A stretch of 64,000 nt of DNA. It comes from Fistularia commersonii (lineage: Eukaryota; Chordata; Actinopteri; Syngnathiformes; Fistulariidae). Below the pieces are notes generated by a model, which saw only the letters and a program-made list of their open reading frames with translations, was not told the DNA's origin and ran no database searches. The stretch covers positions 925,001 to 989,000 of the forward strand of contig JBBMNZ010000035.1 of assembly GCA_037954325.1 (NCBI GenBank). The letters run 5' to 3'. This document shows, piece after piece, positions 33,051-44,458 of the stretch (positions are counted from its first letter, which is position 1; every line of letters starts with the position of its first letter). The position numbers were made by a program, and so were the translations under genes.

Positions 33051-36000
33051 CAAAAAAAAGCGTAAACGGAATGAGACGCTAGGCAGAGGCGAACAGCGAC
33101 GAGCGTAAACTTCGGCTTCTTTCGGTTCAAGGTCGGGCTGGCGGGCGGGAGGGGCGTTTAACAAGTGGTTACCTGAGAGTGGATGGCAAGGAGACGAGGA
33201 CGCAGCTCAAAACCCTTCGCTTCCATCGGCCGCGGTTGTCGGGTAACCGTGGCGATTAGCCGTGATTAGCCGATTAGCCGAGGCGACAGAGATCGGGATA
33301 GCGGTCGGGAAACGAAGAAGTCGAAGGACGCTCGAGCAGCGGGATCAGTCGGCAAGGGTGCCGAAGTCGACCTCAGCATCTGACGCCCTCTAGTGGCGGA
33401 AGCTACGCTACTGCATGTGATGCTAGCTTGGATTAGCACAAGATGGAATCAGAAGAATGAAACATTGAAAAGGAGGAAGGGATCAGAAGAGCATACAAGT
33501 AATTCCCCTGAGCTCTGCAGCCGAGAAATACTAAACCCCGCCACCCCAAAACAGCCAAGTTGTTACGGTCCACTGACAACACACCCTCTTCAGGTAACTC
33601 TGGAGGACTTCAACTCCTCCAGGGACTCCAGCTCAAATCCAGAGAGTTGGACATACTATACCGACTTGCTTTCCAGAAGCGCTTTGCTCCGCTAACCTCA
33701 ACCCTGGGTTCTGTCACGGGGTTCGATCCGTCAGTTGTTAATTTCCTTTCTGATCTTTTTACCAAAAATCCCTTCCTTACGACCAGTCGGGTGCCGTAAT
33801 GAGGTCGGCCCGACCGCCGCTCTCCCGTTAGCTTTCGCCGACGTCCCGCGGCGCTAGCAGAGGGTACCGCCGTCACAATAACCCGGGATTACGTACGTAA
33901 AGTTTCCAAAAAAACGAAGCGAAGAGTGATTATGAGATTGCTAGGAAAGGCTGGAGAGGACGAGATAAACGTCTTTCCGGGGAGATGTTCTTGGCTCGGC
34001 TCCACTGGGAAGGTGAACAAGGGGCCACTTTTGTAGGCCAAGTCTATTTTCGGGCGACGGGAAAAGGCCGGAGCGACGTCTTCTACGGATTTTTCGTACA
34101 AAGAGCTGGCGTAGGAGCCGTCACCGGGGCGGAGGGATGGGAACGGTAGAAGAAAAAGGTGGAGGTGGAGGTGATGGTGCTTCTCCAGGAGGCCTCCGAG
34201 CCACGATGGGTCTGAAGGAACACGGGGGCCAATGAGTCCACTGATGCTTGACTCTTCGCACTGATGTATCTCAACGTCCGCAAACTCCGGTTGGACGATA
34301 CCTTCGTTATCTGGAGGGCCAAAGACGGCCGGCGAAGAGCGAAATGGACGTCCCTTCCCATGCAGAACACTGAAGAACCCTTTGGACCCGAGAGAGGGGA
34401 TACAGGAGTAGCAGAAGCTCAGCGGCAGCAGGACGGGAGCAGCCGGGAGGAACATCCGCTCAGCCCCGAACCTCCGCTTTTACTTTCATCGTTTCTGTTC
34501 CTGTTTACTGCCGGTGATTACGGCTCATCTCAACCCCTTCCTTCCCCGTGTTGCGTTCGAGGACGCCGCTTTTTTTCCCCCCCTATCTGCCAAATCATTG
34601 CTGAATGACAGCAAAACTTTGGCTCCGCTGGTTTTTACCGGATTACCGATCCCGATCAGGACCTCGAACGCCTCGCCGTGATGCCTCCACCCCCTCACCC
34701 CTTCTGGGAAACTTCATGCCTTATTGGATTCTGCAGCTTTTATCTAATTACCGTCAGATGATTCCCCTCAGGCTGAGCGAGCAGCCGTCAGGTGGCCCAG
34801 ATGGTCCCGGGAAGTCTGAACCTGGGCTTCTGCTGGGTAAACAGTCACAGGAGGTGTTCCTGTGTGTGTGTGTTCATACATATTAGCATTTCTTTTGCAC
34901 TTGTAGGGCTTCTCAGACCTTGGACTGCAGAGTTCCAGTGTCCAGTGGACTCATGGACATTTGTTCATTCGCCATACATGTCTGGCACAGAGGCTGGAGC
35001 CGATCCCCGCTGACACCAGGGCGAACGGCGGGGTCGATCCCGGTTCCGATCAGTCTCCACGGGGTTCAGGTCGCGTTCCATGACTTCGTAGCTCCTCCTA
35101 AATGTTGTTGGGGTCATCGTAGCACTGGGGTGCCGAACCGTCGTGACATCGTACTTCTGCGACCCTAAACACGTCGACGATGGAGGAGGTGGAGGCTCTC
35201 GTGGACCCGCTGCTCCCTCTGGAGTTCCTCAGCACACAAAGTGAAAGAGCAAGGGTAGGCTACAGGCTACGGGCTAAATAGTCGCAGCCGTGCTAAGTTG
35301 TAGCACTACAGCACGACAGTTTTTCGCTCAGTGACGGCATTCCCAGGCCAATCGGAGGCCGGCAGTCCGTCGACATCATGGCTCGGCTCGCTTGGAACCT
35401 CACCAGAGCAGATGCTACAAAAGTTCTGGGTACCTGGTCCCATCCCTGATGGACACCAGAAAGAACTCAGTGGAGTCCAACAGAGCCAATCGAGACATTT
35501 GTTGGCTGTTTTTGGACTCGGGGAGAAAAGAACAAGGAGGGAAGGAGGTCTGGTTCAGCACCACAGCTGCCCGTAAATCCAACAGGCACTCGGGATCAAT
35601 AAGGCGGTAAAAAAGCCCGTGTTTTATGGACGGGGCGGGCGGCGATTAAACAGAACCACAAATTACAACCTCCAAACGACCCTGATGTGAAAGGGAGGGA
35701 AGAAACTCCTCCAAGCATGTTCGGCGGAACCCGCGGAGGCTTCTGGTCCTCCAAGTCCAGAGGACGTGGATCAGGCTACTTTTGAATTGTAAGGACGACA
35801 ATGGATGCTAACACTGATAGCGATAGCGCGGCGGTACGACTGTTGCACCTCCGCAGCAAGGAAGGGTTGCCTCCGACCAGGTTCTGCGGGCTCACTGCTA
35901 GTTTTCTCCACGTACTCCTACCCTTTCACTGTCTAAATCGACATCGTAAGCTATTTCACGTGCAGATGGAGAGGCGTGGGGGAAGTCGATGCCAATCAGC

Positions 36001-37464
36001 ATCTCCTAGACAAGGCTTCACCTGTAAATCGTCGGTGGCTGGAAAGGAAAAACCCCACCGAGTCCCTGGGCTCCTGAGAACCGCCGGAGCCGCGGCTGCA
36101 CCAGAACTAGATAAGTAAATAAAAAAACACTTGTCAGGTTAAACTGTCTCCGCCCTGAAAGACGGAGATTGGAAAAGAAAAATGCTCTCCGTCGGGAGTT
36201 CCAGGGATGTCGCGGATCCAATTCCACCGGAGGCAAGAGCAATGAGGTCCTCCCTCCCGTGGAAACCAGACCTTGAGACGACCCCGGGATCTCAGGGGTT
36301 CCAGTCTGGAGGAGCGACGCTAATCCCCCCCCCCCCCCCCCCCGCTACATCCCCTCCATTAGCGTGGGCGCTATGATGAAAACTCCCCATCACGGTGGAT
36401 TTGTCGGGCAGGCAGAGCGTGTAATGACGATGCTTTCAGGGTGAAGGGGGAAGAGGGGAAGCCTCCTGCCGGTGGAGGAGAGGGAAAACGGTAGAAGCAA
36501 AAAGAGAGGGAGGTTGGACGGAGGTGGAGGGGTCACAAGTGTTATAAAATTGCTAGGCTACCAAGGAGTCATGTTGATGGGACTCCTGGGGCCTGAACAG
36601 GAAGTCAAGGTTTTTGTTTCCCTTTTGTATCCAGGGGCGTCCCATCTGGTTCCTGGGAAGGTTTGCGCCTGCGGAACTCAAAGGGCCACCTGAAGAATCT
36701 CCTCAGAAGAGGATGCTGTTCCCTTGGTTACCGAAGACAAGTAGTGCGTCGGGAACTGTGCCGAGCCACGTTCGTTTTCGCCACCTCCAAAATAAAGGCC
36801 CTCACGCTGTCACCACGCCGACGACTTCCCTGGTTGTCTTGCCGGAGCTACCCGAATCCCTTCACTTGAGACAGCGCCTCCCTGGGTGGCCTGTAGAGGC
36901 CAGTCCATTGGTGTCTGATCTGAAGGTGCTCACCTGGGGAGGGTGGGATGGACGCAGAAGTCGCTGCTGCTTCACGGCAAAAGGAGTATCTTTGGCGCTT
37001 TCTACCGGGAGTTTACCGAGTATGTCCGCCACAGGGGCGACTCGGGTAGCCTAGCTCCTTCTGCTAAGTGTCACTTTGCTGAGCCGGAGTTGCCTGGCAA
37101 CCTGTCCGCCAGGAGACAAGGCACCGCGCTAGCTGCGAGGCTAACAGTTAGGCAATCAGCACCGCATGCTAGCGCGACGCTAACGATAAGTCGAAGCCTC
37201 CTCCCACCACTCCGACTTGTTGCTGCTCGCCAGATAAAATCACAATCCGCACACTGGATTTCTGTGAAACCCCCCTCAAGCCGGCGCCGCCTCCCCCATT
37301 TCCTCGCGCAATTGACATCGTTGTTTTGGCAAACACTCCGCCAGGCAAACACAATCAATTTTCACGCCTTTTGTGAAGGAGAAGCGCCGCTGAAACAGCT
37401 GCTTCCAATTTTACACCTCGCCTGACGACGTGCTGATTTATGTCGCCGTTCCCTGACTCACTCT
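32616..37464. other. Intergenic, 4.8 kb without a recognised gene
   Basis: (AC)n at about 33023-33049; 19 C at 36325-36343. A fragment with GGCTGGAGCCGATCCCCGCT near 34995-35040 matches a common fish repeat word. A reverse copy of the GGTACC family lies near 35395-35490. A 188-codon minus-strand frame (33892-34455) and a 160-codon plus-strand frame (36943-37425) are open, but I recognise neither. Confidence 0.5.
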
Positions 37465-37712
37465 TTTTCATTTTTTTTTTGTATTTCACGTACTGCCGCG
37501 ACGCCACCGAACCTCATAAAGCGCAGATGGCGGAGGTGCTTCGTAATCTTGATGATAGAGCAACAAACGCAGGCTTCGCTGCGGTGAATTGTCAGTGACA
37601 GGAAGAGAAACTTGTATCCTTTCCCCGGTGATCGAACACTACGTACCCTAGTCTTTAGCCGCACTTTAAATCCTTATATTTCCTAAAAATCGTGCGCCTT
37701 ACAATCCCGATT
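37465..37712. mobile_element. pogo/Tigger-like element fragment
   Basis: Ends with TTTAGCCGCACTTTAAATCC and AAAAATCGTGCGCCTTAC, a recognisable degenerate terminal region of fish pogo-like elements. It is probably one end of the element whose transposase remnant is at 39775-40040. Confidence 0.5.
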
Positions 37713-37721
37713 GACCTCCAA

Positions 37722-37766
37722 CCCGGTTAGTCCTTGGATAGGAGACCACTTGGGAATACCAGGAGC
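37722..37766 (+). pseudogene. 5S rRNA 3'-half fragment
   Basis: The run CGGTTAGTCCTTGGATAGGA then GACCACTTGGGAATACCAGG matches the 3' part of vertebrate 5S rRNA (GGTTAGTACTTGGATGGGAG, ACCGCCTGGGAATACCAGG), including the box C region, with a few changes. The 5' half and terminal pairing arm are absent, so this is a fragment and not a functional 5S gene. It runs straight into LINE-like sequence. Confidence 0.75.
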
Positions 37767-37773
37767 CATCTCT

Positions 37774-38280
37774 GGGTTTCTGAAGCAGACCAGTGCCCTC
37801 AACAAGACCAAGGAGATGCTAGTGGACATGTAGAAGGAGAAGACACCTCATCAGCCACTGCTCCTCCAAGGTCTTGAAGGTGAGCAGCATCAAAAACCCG
37901 GGTGTCCACATCAGCAAGGACCTCACCTGGTCCCTCAAAACCACGGGGATGGAGGTTTGGGGTATCCTGCCCTGGTGCGTTGGTCTGCAGGAGGATCACC
38001 AGAACTCCACTGCCTTCCCTGCAGAGCATCTACCCTCGGCAAGGACGATTGGGCGAACGATCGGAGAACTCGTTCTACCCGACTGGCAAACATCTGAAGC
38101 TCGTTCGTCTCCTCGCACCAGGAAAGTACCTGCACTTTGTGGGACTCAAAGGTCTTATTGGAACATCTATAATCCTATTTATAACAATGTTTACGCTCCT
38201 CTAACAGCATATATCCTACTGGGGAAACGCGTTTCTACAATGTACATGTGACAAGAAAACGCTTCCAATCTTGAATCCCA
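37774..38280 (+). mobile_element. Degenerate L2-like LINE 3' region
   Basis: Broken reading frames still show ALNKTKEMLVD and PGVHISKDLTWSL, which correspond to the LN.(S)KTKE..VDF and YLGVHI..DLTWS motifs of L2/CR1-type reverse transcriptases. At least one frameshift and one stop separate them. The 3' end has ATGTACATGTGACAAGAAAA and then TCTTGAATC, like the tails of fish elements of this kind. It is non-functional. Confidence 0.7.
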
Positions 38281-38388
38281 AAATGTTTCACTGCGATTAT
38301 TGATCATCGGATCGTTCCCGCTTGATCCGAATCAGGTCCTTAAGGCTTGTGTGGGATTTATTTGGGATTTTATTTGTTATTATTTGGG

Positions 38389-38866
38389 GCGCCGGAGGAA
38401 GAAGGTACTTCGGAAAGTACCGGGTGTGCAGAGCAGAAGGAGGCGCGAGCGATTCGCTAAAAATATAATAAATCTTGGAAGCCATTTTTGATATCGAAGG
38501 TCAGAAAAATAACTTTGGGGTGCAAAACCAGGAGATGGTTTTCATTTAATGAAAAGGATTTTAAGCGCCTTATAGTGTGAAATATGCTGTACCGTCATTT
38601 CTGGACTATAAGCCGCTACTCTTTCCCATGCTAATTTATGGCTAATTTATGGATGTTTTTGGGCTAACGAGCTTTACGCCGCTAAAAAGGTTGTTGTTGC
38701 TCACCTAAAATAGCATTTATTTGGGATTTTATTTGTTATTATTTCAATTCTAGTATTTTTTTTTCAGTAAAAGCAGGGAGGGCGGGACTTTTATTTTCTC
38801 TTTATTTGGTAGCGGTGCCGTTTTTCCGGAGAGAAAACTAGCTTTCGCCTGCTGAAACCTTGACAC
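38389..38866 (+). mobile_element. Non-autonomous repeat, inverted partner of 52117-52577
   Basis: About 478 bp from GGCGCCGGAGGAAGAAGG to AGCTTTCGCCTGCT, nearly identical in reverse complement to 52117-52577. It contains GTCATTTCTGGACTATAAGC, GCTAATTTATGG and ACGCCGCTAAAAA, the signature of a CTATAAGCCGC family also present at 50029-50690. No transposase is encoded. Confidence 0.88.
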
Positions 38867-39005
38867 TTTATATTTTATTGTATTTCTTATTCTCCCTCCT
38901 TCCTACTATTATCTATTATTGTTATGTTTTACTTGAAACTCTGGCACAACAATTTCCTTCGGAATAAATAAAGTTGTTCTTATTCTTATTTACTTATTTT
39001 TATTT
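38867..39005 (+). mobile_element. LINE-like 3' tail
   Basis: Contains GGCACAACAATTTCCTTCGG followed by AATAAATAAAGTTG and TTCTTATT repeats, a tail typical of fish LINE 3' ends. A related tail lies at about 39495-39690. Confidence 0.6.
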
Positions 39006-39119
39006 ATTGATCAGATTTAGTAACACTTGCGACGTCAGATATCTAATTATGTCATGTTGGAATACAGCGCTGTTCCAACCTCACGCAAAAAAAAAAATTA
39101 AAAAGGAATCTTAAAATCT

Positions 39120-39482
39120 TAAAAAATAAAATTCATTCACTTACTTGTAATAATTTAATAATAATATTTAAATTATTATTTAAACATTATATTATTTAAA
39201 TATTAATATCATTAATATTATTAATATATTATTATATTAATATTATTAATATTTTATAACAATTTAAATGATTTAAATATTAATATTATTAATATTAATA
39301 TATTATTATATTATTATATTAATATTATTAATATTATCATAACATTTTAAATGATTTAAATATTAATATTATTAATATTTTTATAACAATTTAAATGATT
39401 TAAATATTAATATTATTAATATTATTAATATATTATTATATTGATATTATTAATATTATTATAACAATTTAAATTGTAATAA
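39120..39482. repeat. AT-only TTAATATTAT repeats
   Basis: About 360 bp almost free of G and C, with higher-order units containing TAACAATTTAAATGATTTAA. It is highly self-complementary. Confidence 0.9.
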
Positions 39483-39774
39483 TTATCAGCTCATAACTGT
39501 GCAATATTTCATAACAGCTACATTTTTTCATACTCTTGTGCACTCATCTTTCACTAAAGACACTTTACAGTTTATTTCTATTTCTTATTCTCCCTTTTTC
39601 TCTTATTTTTCGCCGTTTCTACAATGTTCTACTATTATTTATTATTGTTATATTTTTCTTGTAATGCCAGTTATCGCTGGCATCCATAAAAGAATCAGAG
39701 AACAGTAGTAGTACGCTTACCTTTGCCACTTTTTGAAATACTTCGTACTGTTCAACACAATATTTCCGAGGACC

Positions 39775-40040
39775 CCCAAAAAGGCACCTGTTAAGAGACG
39801 CGCTTACGAAGTGGAATTCAAAGTCAAGGCTATCAGTAACGCAGTAGATGATGGGAATAGAGCAGCCGAGAAAGAATTCAACATGAATGAATCAATGGAG
39901 GAAGCGAGCGGAAGAACTGCGCCGAGTAAAGAAGACGGGTTTCTGAATGAGACGAATAAAGTTTTGTTTTGCTTTACATGTTTTATCATGCGTCTTATAA
40001 CCAGGTGCGCCTTATACTACGCAAAATGCTATCGTTTCTG
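39775..40040 (+). pseudogene. pogo-like transposase N-terminal remnant
   Basis: The frame reads VKRRAYEVEFKVKAISNAVD, DGNRAAEKEFNMNESM, then loses the family pattern. Established pogo/jerky-type transposases have KR..Y..EFKL.A...A...GNRAAAREF..NESM as the first DNA-binding helix-turn-helix. The catalytic DDE domain is missing. The sequence ends near ATGCGTCTTATAACCAGGTG and CGCCTTATA, terminal-repeat-like words of the same element. It is inactive as a transposase. Confidence 0.75.
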
Positions 40041-40078
40041 ACGTTGCCTGACGTCGCAACCCTTATTCAACCAAGACC

Positions 40079-40899
40079 CGACTTCAGAAAATACAAATAC
40101 GGTGATCCCTCGCTAGAACGCGGTTTACTTTTCACGGTTTCGCTACTTCACGGATTAGCATGGTGCATTGTGTTCTGCATTCTGATTGGCTGAAAAGTCA
40201 CTCCGCTTCTTCTCTACCTGTGCGTCAATAACGTTGCAGTTTAATATGTACACGTACGTAAAACAGCTTGACAAATTTACATGATGTACGTGCAAATTCT
40301 CTCGCAATTTTGAGTTTCTCTAAAACCCATCATGTTGACAAAAAGCTCTGGAGCGACAAAAGGGCCCAAAAGGCAGCAGAAGATGCTATCTATCGCAGAT
40401 AAAGTTAAACTTCTGGACATGCTAAGGGAAGCTAAAAGCTATGCGGCTGTAGGTCGGCATTACGGAATGAATGTATCTTCCGTTCGTTCCGTAAAGAAGG
40501 AAGAAAAACACATAAGGACGACAGCAGCGATAAGTTTTAATAAGGATGCAAAAAGGGTTGCAACTGTTTTTTCAGAATAATTTTTAATTTTCTCCCGTTT
40601 AATCCAATTCCTCGGGTGGCGGTGGGTGGAGCTAATCTCCACCATTTGACGCCTTCTGTTCACATTGATGATTAAAATTATGATTTGACAGTACAGAACG
40701 TTTCTAAAGTACCGTACTTTTATTTGTGAAACAAATGATTGAGCCTGTAAAATGGTTTGTTCTTTCTTTTCAATGTATAATAGAGTATTTAATTGTATAA
40801 TAATTGAAAAAAAAAAAAAAGGTTTCTACTTCATGGATTTTTCCTATCACGGGTTCTTTTTGGAACGTAAACCCCGCCAAAACAAGGTTTTACTGTACC
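40079..40899 (+). mobile_element. Tigger-like (Tc1/mariner) short element
   Basis: The left end ACGGTGATCCCTCGCTAGAA followed by CGCGGTTTACTTTTCACGG, and the right end with CATGGATTTTTCC, CCCCGCC and GGTTTTACTGTA, match Tigger-type termini. It lies between TA dinucleotides. At about 820 bp it is far shorter than a full Tigger and keeps only a short ORF (40332-40580). Poly(A) lies near 40807-40820. Confidence 0.75.
40332..40580 (+). CDS. Tigger-type transposase, DNA-binding domain only (82 aa)
   Basis: The intact ATG-to-stop frame reads MLTKSSGATKGPKRQQKMLS, then KVKLLDMLREAKSYAAVGRH and YGMNVSSVRSVKKEEKHIR. In TIGD1/Tigger transposases this is the CENP-B-type N-terminal helix-turn-helix (LTL.EKVKLLD...EGKSYA.V.RHYGI.ESSVR.IKK.EK.IR). 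The second HTH and DDE catalytic domain are absent and the frame stops soon after. The product could bind element ends but not cut. Whether it is expressed is unknown; it is most likely a deletion derivative with a surviving frame. Confidence 0.6.
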   Translation: MLTKSSGATKGPKRQQKMLSIADKVKLLDMLREAKSYAAVGRHYGMNVSSVRSVKKEEKHIRTTAAISFNKDAKRVATVFSE

Positions 40900-42957
40900 A
40901 TAAATACCAAACTATAATCTGCCACTTTTAAAATACAACATATATATTAGTTACGCATTAAGACTGAAAAAATTAGTGTTAATCTGGATTAAATAATCTG
41001 AATTGTCTGATATCTTCAACGCGCGGGCAATGACTCAAAAACCCACTAGCGACGCGCTAATCCGTCGGAGGGACCGACCTCACCAAGATGGCCGACTTTC
41101 AATGAAACGTCAACATCTCGACGGGAAGTTCGAGTCCAAACTTCCCCCCCGACGGAGCGACAGGAAGCGCTTGTCAGACTTTCGTCGACGCACTTCCTGT
41201 TTCAAGCGCCACGTCGAAGCCATTAGCGGTTAGCGCTAGCACAAGCAAACGCAACGTGAAAACGGTCCAATTAGTGAGTCTGTGCCTTCAAACCTACATT
41301 TGCCTTCAACGCTTCATTATTCCAGTTTAATTATTTGACATTTCTGGTTTGATGGACATCCTAATATAAAACACACCGTTAAAAAAAAAAAAAAAAATTA
41401 AACCCGTCAGCCGTATCCGACCTCGTGGTCAGCGCTCCGTGAAAAATAGAATAAAAAAAAAAAAAAATGAAATTCCTCCAGGTAAACAAGCTCAGCCCGG
41501 AGGCACGTCGATGGCGCCCGGGTCAGATCTTAATTACGCCGCAGAAAATCCCTCCCATTAAGCCTTAACGCTGCGGAAAATGATTTCAGCCGGCGCGGGA
41601 GGTAATTTGTCGGGGTGTTGGAGGGGCGTAAAGGGAGGGGAGGTCAGCGTTCTCGTAGCGTCTTCCTCGCCGCTCCCCCTCCTCTTTATTATCGCACTCA
41701 AACTGCAGATTAATGACGTCTCCCGTGACTTTCAGGTGAGCTGCGCGAAGCAGGAGCTAATCAGCGCCGATAATAAATCGTAATGCCAACCACTTAATAT
41801 GCTGATATATTACCCCAAACGCCCCTGGAGATTAGATTAAATACGCTCGTGTGTGTGTGTGTGTGTGTGTGTGTTGATAAATTTCCCTCCCAACTTTGAC
41901 GATGACCTCCGTCTTTGTCCGCCGAGGATCGGTGTTCACCCGTGATACTTCCCGACTAGCGCTAATCGTTAGCCGCAACGTCGGCCGCTGTGTCCGATTG
42001 TAATCGGATTACCTTTTTTTGTCTCAACAGAAAAGGGGCGGAGTTTCAACCTGGCTGTCAATCACGTATCACATTCATTCATTTATTTTAGCTTAGCATC
42101 TTGAGACGAGAGGTGATTCAGCCTCTCATTCACGTCCCGCCGCCGGACCTTCATGCTGCGTGGAAGCGCCAGCTTATATTATTGTTGTGAATCGTCATTA
42201 ACCCACAGGCTCCGCCCCCCGGGTGTCTGAAAGCGCTAATTCGTCGTCCCCGGGGTCGCTACGACCGCGGCATGCAGATGAGGACGACGCCGGCGACTCC
42301 TTGAAGCGCGCCGCCGCGTCTTTTACAAAGATAAGTGCTTCGGCGGGGAGACATAAATCTCCGGGAGCGTCGGATGTGATTTGAACGCCACTTAACACCC
42401 CGGCGGCGGTGTAATATCGCCTGCGAGACGCGACAAAACCACCGGGAAACAGCAACAAAAACAACAACGCAGACAACCTTTTCCGCCATGGAATTCCAAT
42501 TCGAGCGCCGAGAGAATAAATATCAGGACATCCTTTGGGGAAATCAACATTCACGGCGGCGTCGGAGCCGCCTTGATGGAGGACCCCCGCCGTACAGGTG
42601 TTGTTTTATTGTTGGCGGGATTAGCCGAATGCCTCCGCGGGAGAATGCTAAGTCACAGCCACGGGCAGCGCTAATGCATAGCCGCCGCCGAACGCCCCGG
42701 AATCAATCATTTAAACGGAGCCCCATTAAGGAGGCGCGTTGCTATTTCATTAGCTGCGTCCGCGCGGGCCCGGCAGCGTTAGCGGAATCGGTTCCCGTCG
42801 GACGGACGACCCCGGCGGTCACATGGCGCTCCTGTCACCGGCGACCAGATTGGTTTTCCCCGCGGCCGTTAGCGACGGACCATTACCGGCGCAATAACCC
42901 GTCCGATGTTGGTCACGCGCCGAACGCGCCGTCATCCGCTTTAGTTACGGTTCTTAC
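40900..42957. other. Intergenic, nothing recognised
   Basis: Poly(A) near 41381-41397 and 41452-41467, and (GT)n at about 41849-41874. The rest looks single-copy. No supported exon. Confidence 0.5.
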
Positions 42958-43027
42958 CTTAGCTGGTCTTCGTAGCTCGAGGTGGACCGGGATCCTCTCG
43001 GCGTGGGCGGCGTTGGTCCTCATCAGT
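42958..43027 (-). CDS. Possible 70-bp internal exon, unknown gene
   Basis: On the minus strand a good acceptor (CTCATAATTCCAG|A) and a consensus donor (GCTAAG|GTAAGAA) bound 70 bp. One frame is open from the second base: LMRTNAAHAERIPVHLELRR then PAK; the other two frames contain stops. I do not recognise the family, and no phase-matched neighbour was established. A chance event is possible over such a short length. Confidence 0.25.
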
Positions 43028-43130
43028 CTGGAATTATGAGATTAGACGCAAAATATTAGTCCTCATTTGGGCAATTATGTAAATAATGTGACAGTAATTG
43101 GAGTAAATTCAATATCTGTAGCACTTAGGA

Positions 43131-43160
43131 CAGTGTGTGTGTGTGTGTGTGTGTGTGTGC
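43131..43160. repeat. (GT)n microsatellite
   Basis: About 14 GT units. Confidence 0.95.
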
Positions 43161-43379
43161 CGTCATTGGGCGAGAGGAACGGGCTCTGGACTTGTATGGT
43201 GCTTTCACCGTCTTTCAAACCCTGGATCATGTTCAGCCGTTCACACACATAGGCGGCAGAGCTAGCATGCTAGGCGCTAATCGGGGCGTCAGGAGCCGCT
43301 GGTGGTCGGGTGTTGGAAATGGAGATGGGAGGAGCCAGGAATGGCACCGCCGACCTTCAACAACATGTGGTTGGGGAGA

Positions 43380-43690
43380 CAGAAGGTCAGGAGGTCTGGT
43401 TTGTTTGGAGGTCAGGTAGTCAAGTAGTCAGGAGGTCTGGTGGTCTGCTGGTAGGGGGTCAAGGGGTTTACTAGTCTAGAGGACATGTAGTCTGGCTGTT
43501 GGGTGGATGGGGGGTCTGGTGGTCAGGTAGTCTGGTAGTCAGTGGGTCTAGTAGTCATGTGGTCAGGTGGTCTGGTTGTAAGGGGTCAGGGGGTCCTGTA
43601 GTTTGGTGGTCTGGTGGTAAGGGGTCGGGGGCTCTGGTAGTCCCATAGTTAGGAGGTCAGGAGGTCTGGTGGTCTGGTGGACAGGAAGCC
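43380..43690. repeat. GGTCTGGTGGTCAGGTAGTC minisatellite
   Basis: G/T-rich short units (AGTCTGGTAGTCAG and relatives) over about 310 bp. Confidence 0.9.
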
Positions 43691-44458
43691 CTGCGTTTTC
43701 TTAGACCTCCTAAACATAAGGCTGGATTTTAAAAATAACCACTTCTACCTGAAAGCATCGGCAGGTAAAACATACCCACATCGAGAACTCATTGGAGCCA
43801 TGCGCGTCACTATGGCAACAAGTTTCTCCGACTACTGATTTTTTGGGAAACGACCAGAAGGTTCCTTGTCGGTGCCATCAGAGAAAGATCGATAAGCAAA
43901 CGATCCATCAGCCTTGGAAGTCGACGCCTTCTGCAGACGGGTAAATTTTACCCCGCTGGTGGTTTTAGAGGTGCGGCAGGAGAGGAATCGGACGGACAAG
44001 ACGGGCTGCAGGGTGTCCTCATCCCAAACAGACGTTAGCTCGGCGAGCTGCCAGGAGCCGCCAAGTAAATTACCTTCCTAAACATCAGAAGATCGCTCTT
44101 CAGAAGCCGTTATGTTTTATGACGTGTGAACGGCGGCTTCGTTTTCCGCTCAAATCACTCGGGAAAGGGTTCGGCGGCGGCGGCGTGCGAAGACGTACGC
44201 TTCGTTTTTATCGCTTCTTCCAGGTGCCGCGTTTTTCTTCTTTTTTTTTTTCTATCCCCTCTCGCGCAAGAGTTCGCCGATGCCGGCGGAACCGGCACTT
44301 TGAGAGAATAAAAAAAACAAAAAACGAACAAACCGACGTTCTCGTGTGAAGCGTTCCATGGAAAAACCCCGAGAAGACGTACCGGCCTTACGGAGGTCGG
44401 CGAATCAACCGCTCCGCTAGCAATTTTTGTTTTTCAGCTAGCTGTAGATAGCTTAGCG
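43691..44458. other. Intergenic spacer, nothing recognised
   Basis: Single-copy-like, with a short GGC run near 44173 and a T run near 44240. No supported exon. Confidence 0.5.
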
